Positions 4,432 through 5,062 of a stretch of 5,062 nucleotides of DNA are shown here, one piece after another. Below the pieces are notes generated by a model. The model had not been told where the DNA came from, did no database searches, and saw only the letters and a list, made by a program, of their open reading frames with translations. Position numbers and translations under genes: made by a program. Position 1 is the first letter of the stretch, and every line of letters begins with the position of its first letter. This DNA is from Caulobacterales bacterium RIFOXYB1_FULL_67_16. Lineage in GTDB: Bacteria > Pseudomonadota > Alphaproteobacteria > Caulobacterales > Caulobacteraceae. The DNA is taken from positions 4,387 through 9,448 of the forward strand of contig MGLN01000186.1 of assembly GCA_001796045.1 (NCBI GenBank), given 5' to 3'.

Positions 4432-5062
4432 ATGCAATTTCCCCGCCTGCCGGACTGGGCCATCTACGGCGCGGTGGCGGGCGTGCTGCTGGCCGTATCG
4501 CTGGGCCGGCGCGAGAACGCCGACGCCCCGCCCGCCCCGCCGCCGCCCGACGAGATCGAGGGCGCCTTGCTGGGGCCCATCACCCCCTTCGATACGGCCG
4601 TGACCCTGGACGCGCCGGACACGCCCTTTACGCCTCAGTCCGGCACCGCCTTTTCCATCGCCGGGCGCGGCCGCTGGATCACCGCCCGCCATGTGGTGGA
4701 GGGCTGTCGCCGGCCGGCCCTGGTGGTGGGAGGCGACCGCGCCGTGGCGGCCGACGTGCGGCTGGCGCCCCGGGCAGACGTGGCCCTGCTGATCACCGAC
4801 GGCGGGCCGCCGGCCCTGCCGGTCGCCGCCCAGACCCCGCTGCGCAAGGGCCAGCGCGCCTTCCATCCCGGCTTTCCTCAAGGGCGGGCCGGTGAGGTGA
4901 CCTCGCGCCTGCTGGGCCGCGAGACCCTGAAGGTGTTCGTCCGCGGCGCTCATGAGGAGCCGGTTCTGGCCTGGGCCGAGGTGGGGCGCACCGACGGGTT
5001 GAACGGCACCCTGGCCGGCCTGTCCGGCGCGCCGGTCATGGACGGGCGGGGCCGCGTCCTGG
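4432..5062 (+). CDS. Membrane-anchored trypsin-like serine protease, 3' end cut off
   Basis: The first 210 residues of a gene that continues past the window. A short basic start is followed by a hydrophobic segment at about 9-24 (WAIYGAVAGVLLAVSLG). No clear cleavage site follows, so this is more likely a membrane anchor than a removed signal, placing the enzyme on the periplasmic face. A Pro-rich linker (32-41) leads to a chymotrypsin-fold domain from about 66. Triad residues are His87 in TARHVVEG, Asp116 in RADVALL and Ser198 in GTLAGLSGAPV. GFPQG (147-151) corresponds to the conserved turn before the second barrel. The nucleophile motif GLSGAP differs from the GNSGGP of HtrA proteases, and sequence similarity to the HtrA-type enzyme in this window is otherwise low. 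The visible part ends only a dozen residues beyond the catalytic serine, so a C-terminal PDZ or other domain cannot be excluded. It is translated from the same unit as the DUF350 gene. Substrate unknown. Confidence 0.85.
   Translation, partial: MQFPRLPDWAIYGAVAGVLLAVSLGRRENADAPPAPPPPDEIEGALLGPITPFDTAVTLDAPDTPFTPQSGTAFSIAGRGRWITARHVVEGCRRPALVVGGDRAVAADVRLAPRADVALLITDGGPPALPVAAQTPLRKGQRAFHPGFPQGRAGEVTSRLLGRETLKVFVRGAHEEPVLAWAEVGRTDGLNGTLAGLSGAPVMDGRGRVL

Overview
The window is about two-thirds G+C, with strongly GC-biased third codon positions in its genes. The gene content (DUF2794, DUF6356, an alphaproteobacterial-type RlmN and a DUF350 membrane protein) points to the chromosome of an alphaproteobacterium, most likely a Caulobacterales member such as Brevundimonas or a relative. 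The genus is inferred from protein and repeat style, not proven. No phage, transposase, CRISPR or plasmid signature is visible.

Layout. (1) Positions 22-357, minus strand: a short DUF2794 protein. (2) Positions 358-692: a 335-nt gap without a convincing gene, whose part nearest the protease folds into two strong adjacent hairpins (568-637 and 641-682), with a small third hairpin across the protease stop codon. (3) Positions 693-2030, minus strand: a secreted HtrA/Deg-type serine protease with a signal peptide, an intact His/Asp/Ser triad and two C-terminal PDZ-like domains. (4) Positions 2182-2481, plus strand: a small DUF6356-type protein, divergent from the protease across 151 nt. (5) Positions 2563-3720, plus strand: rlmN, the dual-specificity 23S rRNA/tRNA adenine-C2 methyltransferase, with a TTG start. 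(6) Positions 3721-3971: a 251-nt gap packed with palindromic, REP-like repeats. (7) Positions 3972-4412 and 4432 to the window end, plus strand: a tight two-gene unit made of a four-helix DUF350 membrane protein and a second, membrane-anchored trypsin-fold protease that runs off the right edge.

How the genes relate. The window looks like ordinary core chromosome: one RNA-modification housekeeping gene flanked by envelope genes. Two unrelated-looking chymotrypsin-fold proteases lie on either side of rlmN. One is a periplasmic quality-control type with PDZ domains. The other is anchored by an N-terminal helix, shows no PDZ domain in the visible part, and is co-transcribed with a DUF350 protein. 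The DUF350-protease pair is the least explained protein module here. The hairpin arrays at 568-682 and 3732-3901 are the least explained non-coding sequence.
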